Shown one piece after another: positions 13,101 to 26,343 of a stretch of 64,000 nt of DNA. The translations under genes were made by a program, and so were the position numbers. Position 1 is the first letter of the stretch; each line of letters begins with the position of its first letter. The DNA is from Cyanophora paradoxa (taxonomy: Eukaryota > Glaucocystophyceae > Cyanophorales > Cyanophoraceae), in assembly GCA_004431415.1 (NCBI GenBank), contig QPMI01000046.1, forward strand, positions 62,001 to 126,000. Direction: 5' to 3'. The notes beneath the pieces were generated by a model. It saw only the letters and a program-made list of their open reading frames with translations. It was not told where the DNA came from and searched no databases.

Positions 13101-16100
13101 AGCCGCTGCTGGCCGGTTTGGAAGACGGGCCCGCGGTTCCAAAGCTGTCAAGGGGCACGACCTGGTAGACACTTCCGGGCTCGCCGCTCTTGGGCGAGAC
13201 CTCGAACGACGTTTGGATAGCAGGGACGGCCCCGAGGAACTGCCCATCGCCGACGACTGCGTAACTTGCGGGGTTGCCCGCGCGCGGTCGGCTCCATGAC
13301 AGAGTGCTGGAAGAGAAGAGGCCGGGTGCGCTTGTTAGCTGCAGGTTCGTCGGCATCATCTCCGCGGGGCTCGCAGGACCCGCTCCCGAGCCCGCTGCGT
13401 ACGAAGCAAGCGGAACGCTGTTGCTGCTCTGTCCAATCGGAGAGCCGTTCGGCGACAGGGGCACAACGGAGAAACGCGAAGTGGCGACTGCGCTCGGGGA
13501 AAGGCCCTTGACGGGGAAGGAATTCACGCCGGTCAACGACGGCGGTACCGACGCAATCTTATTCCCGTCTTGCATAACGGCGAAGCTGGTTGACGCGCAT
13601 TCGACTATCAGAGAATGCACGTTACAAAATACGTTAAAAAATCGCACCTTGCAAGACCACCAGCCTCAGAGCTAAGGGCAGCGGTGGGGGTGGTCCAAGA
13701 TAGTAGCGCGCTTGGGCTGGAGCCGGAGCCCGCCGGCGTCGACGTCAGCGCGATGCCGGAGCTCGGGTCGCTCGGCAGCGAGGCCGTGAGCGGCAACGAG
13801 GCCGGGCCCGCGACGCCGTTGCTGTCGAACGGCACCACCTGCAGGGTCGAGGCGCCGCCGTTGGTTGGCAGGCCGGAGACCGGGGCCGAGGTCTGGCCGC
13901 CGGGGACCGCCGCGACGGGCTTGCCGTCCTTGAGGACGGTGAACGAGGCGGGTGCTCCCTGGATGGGCCGGTTCCACGAGAGTGTGGCGGAGCCGGGGCC
14001 GCTGCCGTTGAAGCTGCTGAGGGCGAGGTTCGAGGGCGCGAGGGGGCTCGACGACGGCACTTCAACGCCGGAGCCAGCAATGCCCGCGCCGGGCCCGGCC
14101 GAGGGACTCAAAGGGCCGAACGGAACAGAGCTCGAGCGCGAGCCAGCACCCGGGGCGCCAGTGGTGGCAGAGTTGCCAGTGACAGGGCTCGAGGCGGGGC
14201 CGACGGCGCCGTTCGAGGCGACTGGCAGGACTTGGTACACGCTGCTTGGCGAAAGGTCGGGAACCTCCTGAGAGGTCTGGCTGGCCGGAACGGTGCCGAG
14301 GACCTTGCCGTTGCCTACGACAGCGTAGCTCGCGGGGCTGCCCGCGCGTGGCGGGCTCCACGAGAGGCGGCCCGAAGAGCCGAAGAGGCCCGGCGAGCTC
14401 GTCAGCTGCAGGTTCGAGGGCGCCATGTCCGCAGGGCTCGCGGGGCCCGCGCCGGAGCCGGCCGGGTACGAGGCGAGAGGCACGCTGTTGCTGGCGGGGC
14501 CCGCGGGGCTGCCCGACGACGACAGCGGCACCACCGAGAAGTACGAGTTGGCGGCCGCGCTCGGGCTGAGGCCCTTGGGCGCGAAGGTGTTGACGCCCGA
14601 CGGCGAGGCCTTGGCAGTGGCGACCTGGCGGCCGTCCTGCAGGACGCCGAAGCTGCCGCAAAAAAGCGCGTCAGCGTCCGCAGAGCCGGCCACGCGCGCG
14701 AAACACGGCTGCCGCACCTCGGGACGTTGCCGAGCCCGCTCGGCGTGGTCCACGCCAGCAGAGCCCCTGGGCTCGAAACTGTACCGACTGGCGTCGACGT
14801 CAGCGCGATGCCAGAGCTCGGGTCGCTCGGCAGCGAGGCCGCGAGCGGCGACGAGGCAGGGCCTGCGACGCCGTTGCTGTCGAACGGCACCACCTGCAGG
14901 GTCGAGGCGCCGCCGTTGGTCGGCAGGCCGGAGACCGGGACCGAGGTCTGGCCGCCGGGGACTGCCGCGACGGGCTTGCCGTCCTTGAGGACGGAGTACG
15001 CAGAGGGCGCTCCCTGGCTGGGCCGGTTCCACGAGAGTGTGGCGGAGCCGGGCCCGCTGCCGTTGAAGCTGCTGAGGGCGAGGTTCGAGGGCGCGAGCGG
15101 ATTCGCAGGGGGCAGGTTGACGTTCGAGCTGGCAATGCCCGCGCCAGGACCGGACGACGGGCCGTACGGAGTGGATGGTACGCCACGGGAATCCGAGCCG
15201 GCACCGTTGTACGGGCCGGGGGCCGGGCCAGATCCGCTGTTATTCGGGTTCGATGCTGGGCCGACCGCTCCGAACCGATCAAGCGGCACGACCTGGTAGA
15301 CACTGCCGGGCTCGCCGCTCTTGGGCGAGACGTCGAACGTTGTCTGAATAGCCGGGACGCTGCCGAGGACCTTGCCGTCGCCGAAGACCGCGTAGCTCGC
15401 GGGGTTGCCCGCGCGCGGACGACTCCACGACAAGGTGCTGGAGGAGAAGAGGCCGGGTGTGCTCGTCAGCTGCAGGTTCGACGGCGCCATGGCAGATGGG
15501 CTTGCTGGACCAGCGCCCGATCCTACCGGATAAGAGGCAAGCGGAACGCTGCTGCTGGCCGGTCCTGCGGGGCTGCCCGAAGGAGACAGCGGAACAACGG
15601 AGAAGAGCGATTTCGCGGCATTTGCGGGAGGCAGATTGCGCGAAGTGAATGTGTTGACGCCCGATGGTGAAGGCTGCACAGATGCGATCTTTTGGCCGTC
15701 TTGCATGACAGCATAGCTGCGCAAAAGAGCACACCAATCAATCAATCATTTGAATCAGTGTCTCTACATTTGAGAATCCCACCTCGACACGCCACCCTGG
15801 CCGGCGGGACTGGTCCACGACAGAAGAACGCTCGGGCTGGAGCCGGAGCCCGCCGGCGTCGACGTCAGCGCGATGCCGGAGCTCGGGTTGCTCGGCAGCG
15901 ACGCCGCGAGCGGCGACGAGGCCGGGCCCGCGACGCCGTTGTCGTCGAACGGCACCACCTGCAGGGTCGTAGCGCCGCCGTTGGTCGGCAGGCCCGAGAC
16001 CGGGGCCGAGGTCTGGCCGCCGGGGACCGCCGCGACGGGCTTGCCGTCCTTGAGGACGGTGTACGAGGCGGGCGAGCCGGAGGCCGGGCGGCTCCACGAG

Positions 16101-19100
16101 AGGGTGGCGGAGCCGGGGCCGCTGCCGTTGAAGCTGCTGAGGGCGAGGTTCGAGGGCGCGAGAGGATTCGACGGGGGCACATCGACGCCGGAGCCAGCAA
16201 TGCCCGCGCCGGGGCCAGAAGAGGGCCCGTATGTAGATGACGGGTCAGCGCTAACGGGCGCGCCGGCGCCAGTGCCGTTATACGGGCCAGGAGCCGGACC
16301 AGAGCTTGAAATCGGGCTGCTGGGAGGGCCAGCACTGCCGTAGCGGTCAATCGGGAGCACCTGGTAGACGCTGCCGGGATCGCCGCTCTTGGGCGAGACG
16401 TCGAATGTGGTCTGGTTGGCCGGGACGCTGCCGAGGACCTTGCCGTCGCCGACGACAGCGTAGCTCGCGGGGCTGCCCGCGCGCGGCGGGCTCCACGAGA
16501 GGCGGCCCGATGAGCCGAAGAGACCCGGAGAGCTCGTCAGCTGCATGTTCGAGGGCGCCATGTCCGCAGGGCTCGCAGGGCCCGCGCCCGAGCCGGCCGG
16601 GTACGAGGAGATCGGCACACTGTTGCTCGCCTGCCCAATAGGCGTGCCATTCGCAGACAGAGGCATGATCGAGAAGAGAGAGTCGCCGGCCGAGGGCGGG
16701 AGGCTCTTGATCGTGAAGGCATTGACACCCGTCGGGGACGGCGTTGCATTGGCCACCTTCACGCCGTCCTTCAGGACTGCGAAGCTGCAGCAAGAGCGGC
16801 GCCTCAGCAACAAAATTTCGGTAAACGTATTGGTTTAAAGTGATTCAGATGCGACGCTCACCCTGCAAGACCGCCCGCTCCCGGCTCGAGAGCTGCCGAC
16901 GGAGTCGTCCACGACAGAACGGCGCCGGGGTTCGTGGCAGGACCCGACATGGTCGAGGTGAGGGCGATGCCCGTCCGCGGGTCGCTGGGCAGGGTGGCGG
17001 AAAGCGGAGCAGAGGCGGGGCCTGCGACGCCGTTGCTGTCGAACGGCACCACCTGCAGGGTTGTGGCGCCACCGGTGTTTGGCAGGCCGGAGACGGGGAT
17101 GGAGGTCTGGTTGCCCGGGACACTGCCGATTGGCACGCCGCCCTTGAGGACGGTGTAGCTCGCCGGAACTCCCTTGTCTGGGCGGCTCCACGAAAGGGTG
17201 GCGGAACCGGGGCCACTGCCGTTGAAGCTGCTGAGGGCGAGATTCGACGGGGCGAGCGGGTTCGGGGGCTGTGCGCTGAGCCCAGAGCCGGCAATGCCCG
17301 CGCCAGGCGCCATCGTAGTGTTTGAAGGGCCGTAAGGTGTAGCGGAGGCACCGGAAGGATCGCTGCCGCTGACGGCCGGCTGTGACGCAGGGCCGGTGGA
17401 GCCGAGGCGGTCGACTGGCAGGACCTGGTAGACGCTGCCGGGCTTCGGAGAGACCTCGTAGGCCGTCTGATTGGCGGGAACCGTGCCGGTAACCTTGCCA
17501 TCCTCCGCCACGGCATAGCTCGCCGGGTAGCCGGCCGCCGGCGGGCTCCACGAGAGACGGCCCGACGAGCCGAAGAGGCCCGGCGTGCTCGTGAGCTGCA
17601 CGTTGGAGGGCATCATAGCCGTCTGAGGCGCCGGGCCCGCGCCCGAGCCGACGGGGTACGAGAGCAGGGGCACGCTGCTGCTGGCGGGGCCGATGATGTC
17701 GCCGGCGGGCGAGATGGGCGCAACGGAGAAGAGGGACTCGGCGACGGTGCTGCTCGGCAGGTTCTTTGCGGTGAACGAGTTGATGCCGGAGGGCGACGGC
17801 TTGACGGTGCCGATCTGGCGGCCGTCCTGCAGCACGGCGTACCTGGCGAGAGGCCGGAATTCGAAGTCAGCCGTCAAAACGTTGACCTCACATGCTCGCT
17901 AACATCTAGCGCTAGCACTGTTTTGCGGGCGAATTCGCACCCTGGAGGGCCGCCGGCGCCGGGCTGGAGGTCGCTCGCGGGAGTGGTCCAGGAAAGAAGC
18001 GCGCTCGGGTTGCTCGGGTTGCCGATGGGCGTCGAGGTGAGGGCGATGCCGGAGCTCGGGTCGCGCGGCAGGACGCTGGCAAGCGGCGACGAGGCCGGGC
18101 CCGCGTAGCCCTTCTCGTCGAACGGAATGACCTGCAGGGTCGATGGGCTGCCGTTGGTCGGCAGGTCGGAGACCGGGATCGATGTCTGGCTGCCAGGCAC
18201 GCTGCCGATGGGCTTCCCGTTCTGAAGAACGGTGTAGCTGTTGGGAGTGCCGTTCTGGGGCGGGCGCCACGAGAGGGTGGCGGAGCCGGGGCCGCTGCCG
18301 TTGAAGCTGCTGAGGGCGAGGTCCGAGGGCGCGAGCGGGCTCGCTGGCATTCCCTCGACGGCAGAGCCGGCAATGCCCGCGCCTGGGCCGATGAGCGGGT
18401 TGTAAGGGCCAGGAGCGCCCATCCCGGGATCGCCCGACGTGGGCAGCGACGGAGGGCCGACGTTGCCGAAGCGGTCGATGGGGAGGACCTGGAACACCTT
18501 GCCGCCGCGCGGCGCGTCGGCGGAGGTCGCGCTACCCGAAACAGTGCCCACGATCTCGCCATCGCTGACGATCCCGTAGCTGGCCGGGCTCCCGCTGGCA
18601 GGGCGGTTCCAGGAGAGCTTCCCGGAGCTGAACATGCCGGGGGCGCTGGTCAGCTGCAGGCCCGTCGACGCCATGGACGGCTGGCTGGCGTTCGGGCCCG
18701 CGCCGGAGCCGACGGAGTACGAAGTCAATGGAGCCTTGCCGCTCGGGGCGCCGATGACCTCGCCGCTGGGCGAGATGGGCGCCACGGAGAACGCCGCTTC
18801 CTCGCCGGGGTTATAGCCGGGGTTCCGGACCGTGTAGGTGTTCAGGCCGCTCGGCGTCGGGCTCGGGGGCTTGACCACGCCGACCTGCTGGCCGTCACGC
18901 AGAATCGCGTAGCCGCCGATGCCGCCCGCAGCGCCGGTGGCAGGCGTGTTCCAGGCGAGATGGCCGCTGGGGTTCGGGCCGGGGCCCATCGGCTGAGCCG
19001 TGAGCGCGATGCCACTGTTCGGGTCCTTGGGAAGGGCCGTCGTGAGGGGGTGCGACGGGGGGCCGGCGACGCCGTTCTCGTCGAATGGAACGAGCTGCAG

Positions 19101-19589
19101 CTTCGTGGGCTTGCCGTTGGTTGGAAGGCCGGAGAGCGGGTACTCCGTGCGGTTGCCGGGGGCGGTGCCGATGGGCTCGCCGTCGCGGAGGACGTTGTAG
19201 CCGGCGGGCTGGCCCGCCAGCGGCGGCGTCCAGGTGAGCTTGCCCGAGCCGGGGCCCTTCTCGCCGGCGCTCGTGAGGGAGAGGTTCGACGGGGCGAGCG
19301 GGCTCGGGGCCGGCGCCTCCAGCCCGGAGCCCGGTAACCCTGCGCCCGACCCCGTCGGGTTGTAGGGCGTCTTCCCCAGGCCGCCGAGGTCCCGCGAGCG
19401 GACGCCGGCGCCCTCGCCGGTGCCCGTGCCCGTGCCAGTGCCCGTGTAGGGCTCGTACGGGGTCGTCGCCTTGCCCTTCGGGAAGATGCTGGGCACGCGG
19501 AGGGTGCCCTTCACGATCGCCGCGGTGAGGCCAGCGACGAGAAGACCGGCGGCGCCGATGCCGAACGCGAGCGGCAGGATGTGCGACAT
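1..19589 (-). CDS. Giant FN3-like tandem-array protein with membrane helix (3' end outside window)
   Basis: The minus strand encodes about 18 tandem units, each with three fibronectin type III-like domains (A: around TVLKDGKPVA; B: around VLQDGRQVATAK; C: around SVIGDGKVLG) and Gly/Pro/Ser linkers. The first exon opens MSHILPLAF and continues into a hydrophobic helix (GIGAAGLLVAGLTAAIV), then a Thr-Gly linker, so the array is membrane-anchored. In 17 units domain B is split by a phase-2 GT-AG intron at the same codon, for example 349-413, 1412-1476 and 17843-17940; the helix-proximal unit (near 18900) lacks it. An acceptor at 19589/19590 may join upstream exons ending at 19634. Several one-base deletions in short homopolymers break the frame between 1 and about 10 kb. 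FN3 arrays are typically extracellular adhesion or matrix modules; that role here is inference. The C-terminus lies beyond position 1. Confidence 0.85.
5552..9704 (-). repeat. Higher-order repeat copy 2 (pairs with 1-4144)
   Basis: Second copy of the roughly 4.15-kb block seen at 1-4144, displaced by about 5.55 kb, spanning nearly four FN3 units. Most one-base differences from the consensus lie in runs of 2-5 identical bases. Confidence 0.8.
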
Positions 19590-19633
19590 CTGCGACAGGA
19601 CCACGTTACAAATAAAATCAATCCTGTGAATAC

Positions 19634-22600
19634 GAGCGCATGGGGCACCTGGTTGCTGTTGCCCTGGCCACGATCACCATCTTGCGGCGGGAGCTCGCTA
19701 ATGCCAGCGGCGAATGCCGGCTGGCCTGCCGAGAAGTAGTTCGGGATAATTTGGCCAAGGGTGAACTGCGCGATGATATTAGAGACAGTTTGCATTTCGA
19801 CATTGACGCAGGATGGGGCTTCAGACTTGCCGTGGTCTGCGCACAAAATGAATTAAATAAAAAACAGCGCGTCCGCATGTGCGAATGGCAGACGACGCAC
19901 CAAATGCGTGCAGAATCCACGAGCATACCAGATACCCTACGTTGAAGTGGAACGTGCTCATGAGAAGGCGTCTCATTTTGCATTCAATAAAAAATGTTGC
20001 ACATTACGCTGGAAGAGATCTCCGGCATTTGTCGCCATAGGGTCGGGGTTCTCCGCATCGCCGAGCTAAAGCGATCGCGATTAGGCATCGGATCTTCAAT
20101 CACTTGATAGAGGTGCCAACGGTCACGCACCCACATGTTGATCTTCGGCTTGTAACGCGTCTGGCACGGCTCCCAGCTACTGGAGGTCTCGTTCCAGAAG
20201 ATGAGGAACTGTTGCTCCGTTGGCATCGTTGTTTGAGTGATGGGGTACGGGATTTCGATGATGATCGGCTTGGAGTCCGCGAGGCCGTCAATGCGGAAGC
20301 CGAGCACCTGATCATGAGCGCGAAAATCTGTCAGCCGTCCGTCTGGAAGACACTCTGAACTGAAACGTTTGAAGTGCACCGAAATGTCGACGAAGCCGCC
20401 CGTGATCTTGACTGCACCCGCAACTGTGCCTCCAGAGGGACCCCTCCAAACGGGCGGGAAGGGCGAGACCTCCATGTTGAGAATGGAAACGCCGAATCTG
20501 GCTTCCAAGTAAGGCAGGGGCTGATGAGAACACTTGAGAAAAAGGAGAGGAGAGATTGGATTTAGATTCGGTAACATATCCGTAAGAAAGAAATATCTGA
20601 TACGGGTTATCGGCCGACTTGGCGAACCCGTCTTGGCCACCGTCCTTGGGTACAAAGTCGCGAACTTCGAAAGGCAGCTTGACCAGGGCGGGGTTCACGC
20701 CCTCTCCGCCGGCTTTAGTGGGGATGTCGTAGTAGACTCTGCCAGGAATTGCGATTGCGGGCGATCAAAAAATGCGCCGGGCGATCTCGAGCAAAAGAAA
20801 TGAAAAAAGCAATTGCAGACTGCACCTGATGTCAGTAAAGCAAACTGCGCGAAAAGCCAGATTGCAATTGTTATTTTATGCGCGATTGTTATGGAGGAAG
20901 CATAACGCACTTTTTCCGGCAGTCTATCGAGTCCAAGCATTGAGAGTAGTCAATGTCAGCCACGTTTACGGCAGAAGGAGAAGCAGCCATGCGATATCTC
21001 ACCACAGCTGCCGCTTCAGCAGCGGCATTACGCAGACCATCCTCACAACCGCGGCAGCTACGCAAGAGGGATTTTTAGGATTAGGAAGACACCAACTGCA
21101 GCTGCACAAAGCCGTACTTGGCGAGGGCGCCCTGGGGCGCCTTGATGAGGGTGTTGAGCAGGTTCGCGAGTGGGCTGCTTGACGACTCCGTCTGCCCGGT
21201 GAGGCCCGTGCCAGCGGTGCCGACCCAGTCCGGGCTCGCGATGGCCGCAGAGAGCTCTTCCGTGGTCTGATTGTGGGATTTAGCAACATCTCGCATTTAG
21301 ATTTCCAATTGCAAGGGTGATTTGAAAGCTAGGCGTTTGTATAATCAGATGATTGCGCTCCGCTTTCAGGAGGGGCACCTGCTCGAGGTAGACACTGAGG
21401 TCGAGCTCCAGGAAATCGCACGGGTCGAACGCCGGCTTGCAAGATGTGAGCTTTTGCAGCAGCGTCGAGTTGAGGAACCTGTAGCCAGTGAGCACAAAGC
21501 TACAGCGCCTGCGTTGCGCAGAGCTGGATGACAATGAGGCGCATGCGCACGAGCTCGAGACGGAGGCGAGTTTGGTGATGGCTGCCAGCGTGGCTGCCAG
21601 CTCCGGGTACGCGGTCGCGATGTCTCCGGTGGAGCTAGCGAGATTCTTGAGGCGATCAGCAGCGCTGGAGGCTGAGCACGCATCCGTGATCAGCTTATCC
21701 AAGCAAGGCGGCGGTCCTGCGTTCAGACATCAGGCACCGCGCGCGGTCGTCCCCGGCAGAACTCGTTTATAATTTGATACCTTTGCCGCGGAAGAACTCG
21801 CTCAGCGCGGCGATCGCGTCGCCCTCCAAGATCGTCTTCTCCTTCTCGGTGATCGTGCCCGCGGCGAAGCGCTCGCTGATCGAAGCCATGGTAGCGTCGT
21901 ACGTGGCGCACGCAACCGGAGGGTCGACGACCGTGATGGTGAGAGGGACGTCTGTTGTGCAAGATCGTCCACATGAGCGATAGACAAAGCATCGACTGAA
22001 GGTTCGGCACCGGAGCAGCCGCAGGCGTTGTTGGAGCAGATGGTCGCCGTGAGCTCGTGCGTGCCGACGGGGAAGACGTAGGCGGGGGTCATTACGTTGC
22101 TCTCCCCGGGCTTCACGAGGACCGCCTCCTTCAGCTGCGACAGGATCAGAGGATCGCCCGTTCCGCTTCGTAGACTTTCGCACCTTGAGCGAGTAGGAGA
22201 GCGGGAGCGCCGTCGCCGCATTGAAGGGCGGCTTCCAGTTCGAGCACGTGACGGTGAAGCTTGTGCTCATGAACGTACCCTGTGTTGGCGAGACAGTGCA
22301 TGTTCCCGGATCGACCGATGCAGGGGGACCGATGATTCGAATCGTGGCCTGATCGGAGACCGCGGGCAGAGTAGTTCCCGGATGGTTGGGGTCGGCGGCC
22401 GTCGCGGAGCAGCGCTGCAGAAAAGAAAGAAGAGCCCCTGTTAAAGACGATTTCGAGCAGTTTAATTGCCATTAAAAGTAAATCACTGACAATGACGTAT
22501 TCCTTATCTGCCGAAGAGAGTTGCGAAAAGGGTGCAAGGCGTCAGCAGCTCAAAGACAAGGTTCAAACAGCGACCGCAATCGTGGCTCACTGTACTCGAG

Positions 22601-25600
22601 GGCCGGGCGACTCTCCCGAGTGAAAATCAGGGAGTCGTCGACCTTTGACACAGCCTTGAAGTACCTGCGACATGTACGTGTAAAACTCGCGAACGCTCAT
22701 GCTCTTAAGATCACACTGAGGTGTCTTAACGGTGCCCGCAAAAAGCAACTAGGTCGGGCCTAGCTCCGACTGTACACAAGAATGCGCCAATTGCGATTGC
22801 GGGTTGCGCGCACGGGGAGAGGTCCGCCAGCACCGACTCGCCGTTCGGCGCGGACCAGGTCTGGACCGCGACGGTGGGGTAGGCGTCGTAGTTGGTGGCC
22901 GAGGACGTGCAGCGGGCCACGATGGTCTGGTTGACGCATACGCCGTCGGCGGCCCCAGGGGGCGGCGAGATCTCGACCTGGGTGAGTGCACAGCCCCGTC
23001 AGCTTGTTCGAAACAGCATCTATGCATTTTTTCTCTCCCGACGTATATATGCAATATTTAATACCGCACCTGGACCTTGACTTGCAGAGCGGGCACCGAG
23101 CCCGGGAGAGGGGAGGTAGTTGAGCCAGTAGGAGTTGGAGTGGGGACCCCTCCAGGCGTAACCCCTCCTCCTCCCGTATCCCCTCCGGGCGGTGGCGTAA
23201 CCCCTCCCGTATCCCCTCCGGGCGGTGGCGTAACCCCTCCTCCCGTATCCCCTCCGGGCGGTGGCGTAACCCCTCCCGTATCCCCTCCGGGTGGTGGTGT
23301 TGCCGCTGGCGTTGGTGTTGCCGGTAGGGCTCCTCCAGCAGGGCAGCTGACCACAAGAAAGTCCCTGCTGCTCTCGCGAAAACCGCCTACAGACATGTGC
23401 ATACGTAGTCATGTAAGAAAGCGACCGTCATTTGAGGGGTTTTAATTCGCAGTTCACCGCACCGAAACGATTTTTTGCACGGAAAAGCACGCGGTGCACA
23501 CGACCTGCTACGCAGTGTCTAGCCAGCCGAGTGGTAGTGACTGGGCCACCAAATGGCGCTGCAAGAGTGTTGAGGTTGAAGCTTGTCGCATCGCGGGAGA
23601 TATTTTTAATAATGTTGACGACGATCTCGTGATCGAGGGCGGCGTCCAAGTCCTTGTACTCCGGTTTCAGCGGATCTTTGGTGGTTGCCAGCGGCGTTTG
23701 TTTCAAATCTCGCAGCTGAGAGCAACGCTTAATGGCACGGTAGTGCATTTGAGTTGACTGACGCAAGCTAACCCTGACAATGAGCATGTCATAGCCGTGA
23801 GGCGTGTGGCGACCGTCGGTCGGATTCTCCCACTCAACAATGTAGTCGCTGCCGATGGGCTTCGGCTTCGGAGCTGCAAGCGAATGCATATGCATGGCTC
23901 ACATCAGAATGATTGACGCTCAGAGGTTTTTGCGAATGGCGTACCAGTCCAGCCTTCGAAGTCCGTCCACGCCGTCGCGTTGTTCTTGGAAAAGACGTAC
24001 GCGAATTGCACGCTGAAGCCATCTCTTGGGACGAGTGTCGCACCGTGCCGGTTTTTCCAGTCGAACCAGAGCTCAATCATGCTGATATCGTCCGCCTTGT
24101 CGCCCACATTCTGCTTTGTAGGGGGAGTTGCAATTGGGTCTACCATAACGTGATCCTTGTTGCGAGGGCTTCGGCCTGTCCCCGCCTTTGCAAGTGCCAG
24201 ACTGTGCTCCTCGCCGACAAGTCTGCAAGTATCCATGGGCGTACTCAAGCTTCGTCAAGAGTCTAGAATCTAGATCTAGAACGCACGCAATGTAGCAACG
24301 ATCTGCAAATAAAAGCGAGACTCAAGATTATATATCGAGGGCTACCAGAAAAGTTAGCTCACCAAGAATAAAGCCGCCAGCGCCCACGGCGGCAATGGTG
24401 TCGGTACCAGTCCCGCTAGGATGCTGAGATCCGGGCTGCCTCAAAATTTCGTTCTTGGTTGCTGTAGAGATTAGTGTGAGACCGTCGAATGTGCACGCTT
24501 TTCATTGCCATCGCGAGCAGTCATGATCAGCTGCAGCTCACCAAAATACTCTGCGTGCAAATCTCGTTAAAACATGATAAGTGGATGCCAATCAGTAAGT
24601 AGTGAAACGCACCCCCGTAGGTGTATGCTCCACCTCCCACGTATCCGGAGCTGTCCTCCGCCCACTTATTCACATCCCATTGCTGCCTATAAATACCGAT
24701 ACATCACTATTCTGCCATCGCACACAAGGACGGCAGATCTAGAGTATACCTCGAAGGACCCCAGTGCACGTAACTCTTGGAAAGACGATCGAGCCCCGCA
24801 GTATCCAGTGCTTTGGCGGCTGGCTCGTCTAATCCTGCCAGCGTCCCTGTAACGCTGCATGAGCAATTGAAGGGAATGACCGTTTGAAAACCGCTCGCCA
24901 AGTTGCTGATCGTTGTCGGGGTCGAGTCCACGCAAGTAATACTTGATGAATCTCTGGTACTGGAAGTCGTCGTCGCGCCCTACAAAATCGTGCTGGATGG
25001 TGACATCGATGTAGATCTGGAAGTGCTCATCGGTCTCGTGGAAGAAGTACCTGCACACGAGTCAGACGGCCATCATTTCACACTTGCACAGTGACACTCA
25101 AGCTAACGTTGTGGTGACGTTGATTCCTTCTCTCTTGCCGGCCGCATGCACGACCGTTATCCCATCGGGCTCCTTGATGGTTTTGATAATCTTCCCGGAC
25201 ATAGTACGCCTAGAGTCACTGGGCAGATTATCCGATTCCTGCAGACGCCGAACGGAGTCATGAACAAACCACGCCAATATCGATATATCGCCATTTGAAA
25301 TCGCACCATTAACGATCCGTAGCCAGTATGCTTGAGTTGTTCAAACCCAAATTGCACGGTTGTCATTCCGAGGCCCCAGCCTTCAACCTGATATAGACGG
25401 TCGAATCACTCTATAGAAAAAAATCTAGTCCATAGACGTTGTTGAACCGCAATGACGCACAGGGAATCCTTGGGTCTGCGGACAGCACGTGCACGTTTCA
25501 GACCAGGCGGATAAATGCAGTCTAAACAACCACGAATACGCACAATCAAGTCCTGGCGATGTGCGATTGAAGAATTCACGAACGGCTGTTAGTGAGCGCA

Positions 25601-26241
25601 CATTTGCAGAGAGATAGAGATCTAGAGATCGCGCGCACTCCGCAGTAGGGCATTTGTCTGAGTCGAATGACATCGAATCAGCTTAGATAATCGCGATCGT
25701 GAAAACAATGCGGGCTCACCGGCCTGTCTTGCAACCTGTGCCCTTCGAACAATCAGCCTCGTTGGCAATGTAGTCGTCGGACTCTGCTCGCAGGAGGATT
25801 GTGAGCCCAGAACTACATAGTGAGGCGCTAATAGAAGAAAGCGGAGAGGCAGCTGCAGCGTTGCGTACGAGGCCATGTGTTCCACTGACGAGCGCACACG
25901 TGCACGCGCATGGTTTCATGTGAATAAGGCGTTCGAATAGCTCAGGGCGCCGGCGGGTGAGACTTACCCCATCTCGATCCACGTCGACAAACAAGCCGAA
26001 CCCCGTGTATCGGTTCTGACTGTACCCGAAGGGCAGAGTTGGGCTGACGTTTGGGGCGTATTGCGCGCTGCCAATTGAGCCATCATATCCGTGAATCGCT
26101 GCCATTAAGTGCTTTCCGAAGACAAAGTAATCATTTAGATCTTGCGCGAAGCTGGTCGCTGCTCGCGCTGTTTGGATTCCAGCGTAGGTTGTTTTTACAA
26201 CGGTGCTGCGAATGCCTACGGAAGGCCCAACGAGATCCCAG
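19634..26241 (-). CDS. REJ-like/FN3-like extracellular exons (middle part of the giant gene)
   Basis: A chain of minus-strand exons separated by short GT-AG introns. It begins with exon 25968-26241 and runs through exons near 25.3, 25.1-25.2, 24.9-25.05, 24.0-24.1 and 23.8 kb. A Pro/Gly-rich repeat follows near 23.1-23.4 kb, then an exon joined across the intron near 22982-23068. Exons 22184-22414 and 22011-22134 join in frame and resemble a REJ module (FTVTCSNW, then PAYVFPVGTHEL and TITVVDPP). Helical segments follow at 21.3-21.7 kb, then an exon set at 20.0-20.75 kb with FLIFWNETSSSWEPC, vaguely like a GPS region. Exon 19634-19836 is followed by a 44-nt candidate intron leading to the membrane helix. 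REJ modules are known from polycystin-1-type receptors. Some junctions in this stretch remain unresolved, and it could be a separate gene. Confidence 0.6.
23145..23305 (-). repeat. Pro/Gly-coding minisatellite
   Basis: About five copies of a 33-39 bp unit, read on the minus strand as repeats of GGDTGGVTPPP with variable Gly insertions. It forms a Pro/Gly/Thr-rich spacer between FN3-like and REJ-like parts of the giant gene. Confidence 0.8.
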
Positions 26242-26343
26242 CTGTGAAACGAGTTCGGCCAGGGGGGGGTACAGGGGGGGTACAGGGGGGGAGGGGCGGC
26301 CCGCGGGGGCCAGGGGCGCTGGGCCCTCGCGCCCCGGATCACG

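Larger units (their letters stand above)
1..18300 (-). repeat. Tandem array of ~1.06- and ~1.19-kb coding units
   Basis: Unit spacing, measured from the shared intron acceptor, is about 1,060 bp for most units and about 1,180-1,192 bp for four or five of them. The longer units carry an extra Gly/Ser/Ala linker. Units between 1 and about 12.6 kb are nearly identical in DNA; those between 13 and 19 kb are diverged. This implies recent amplification at the C-terminal side of the protein. Confidence 0.9.
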
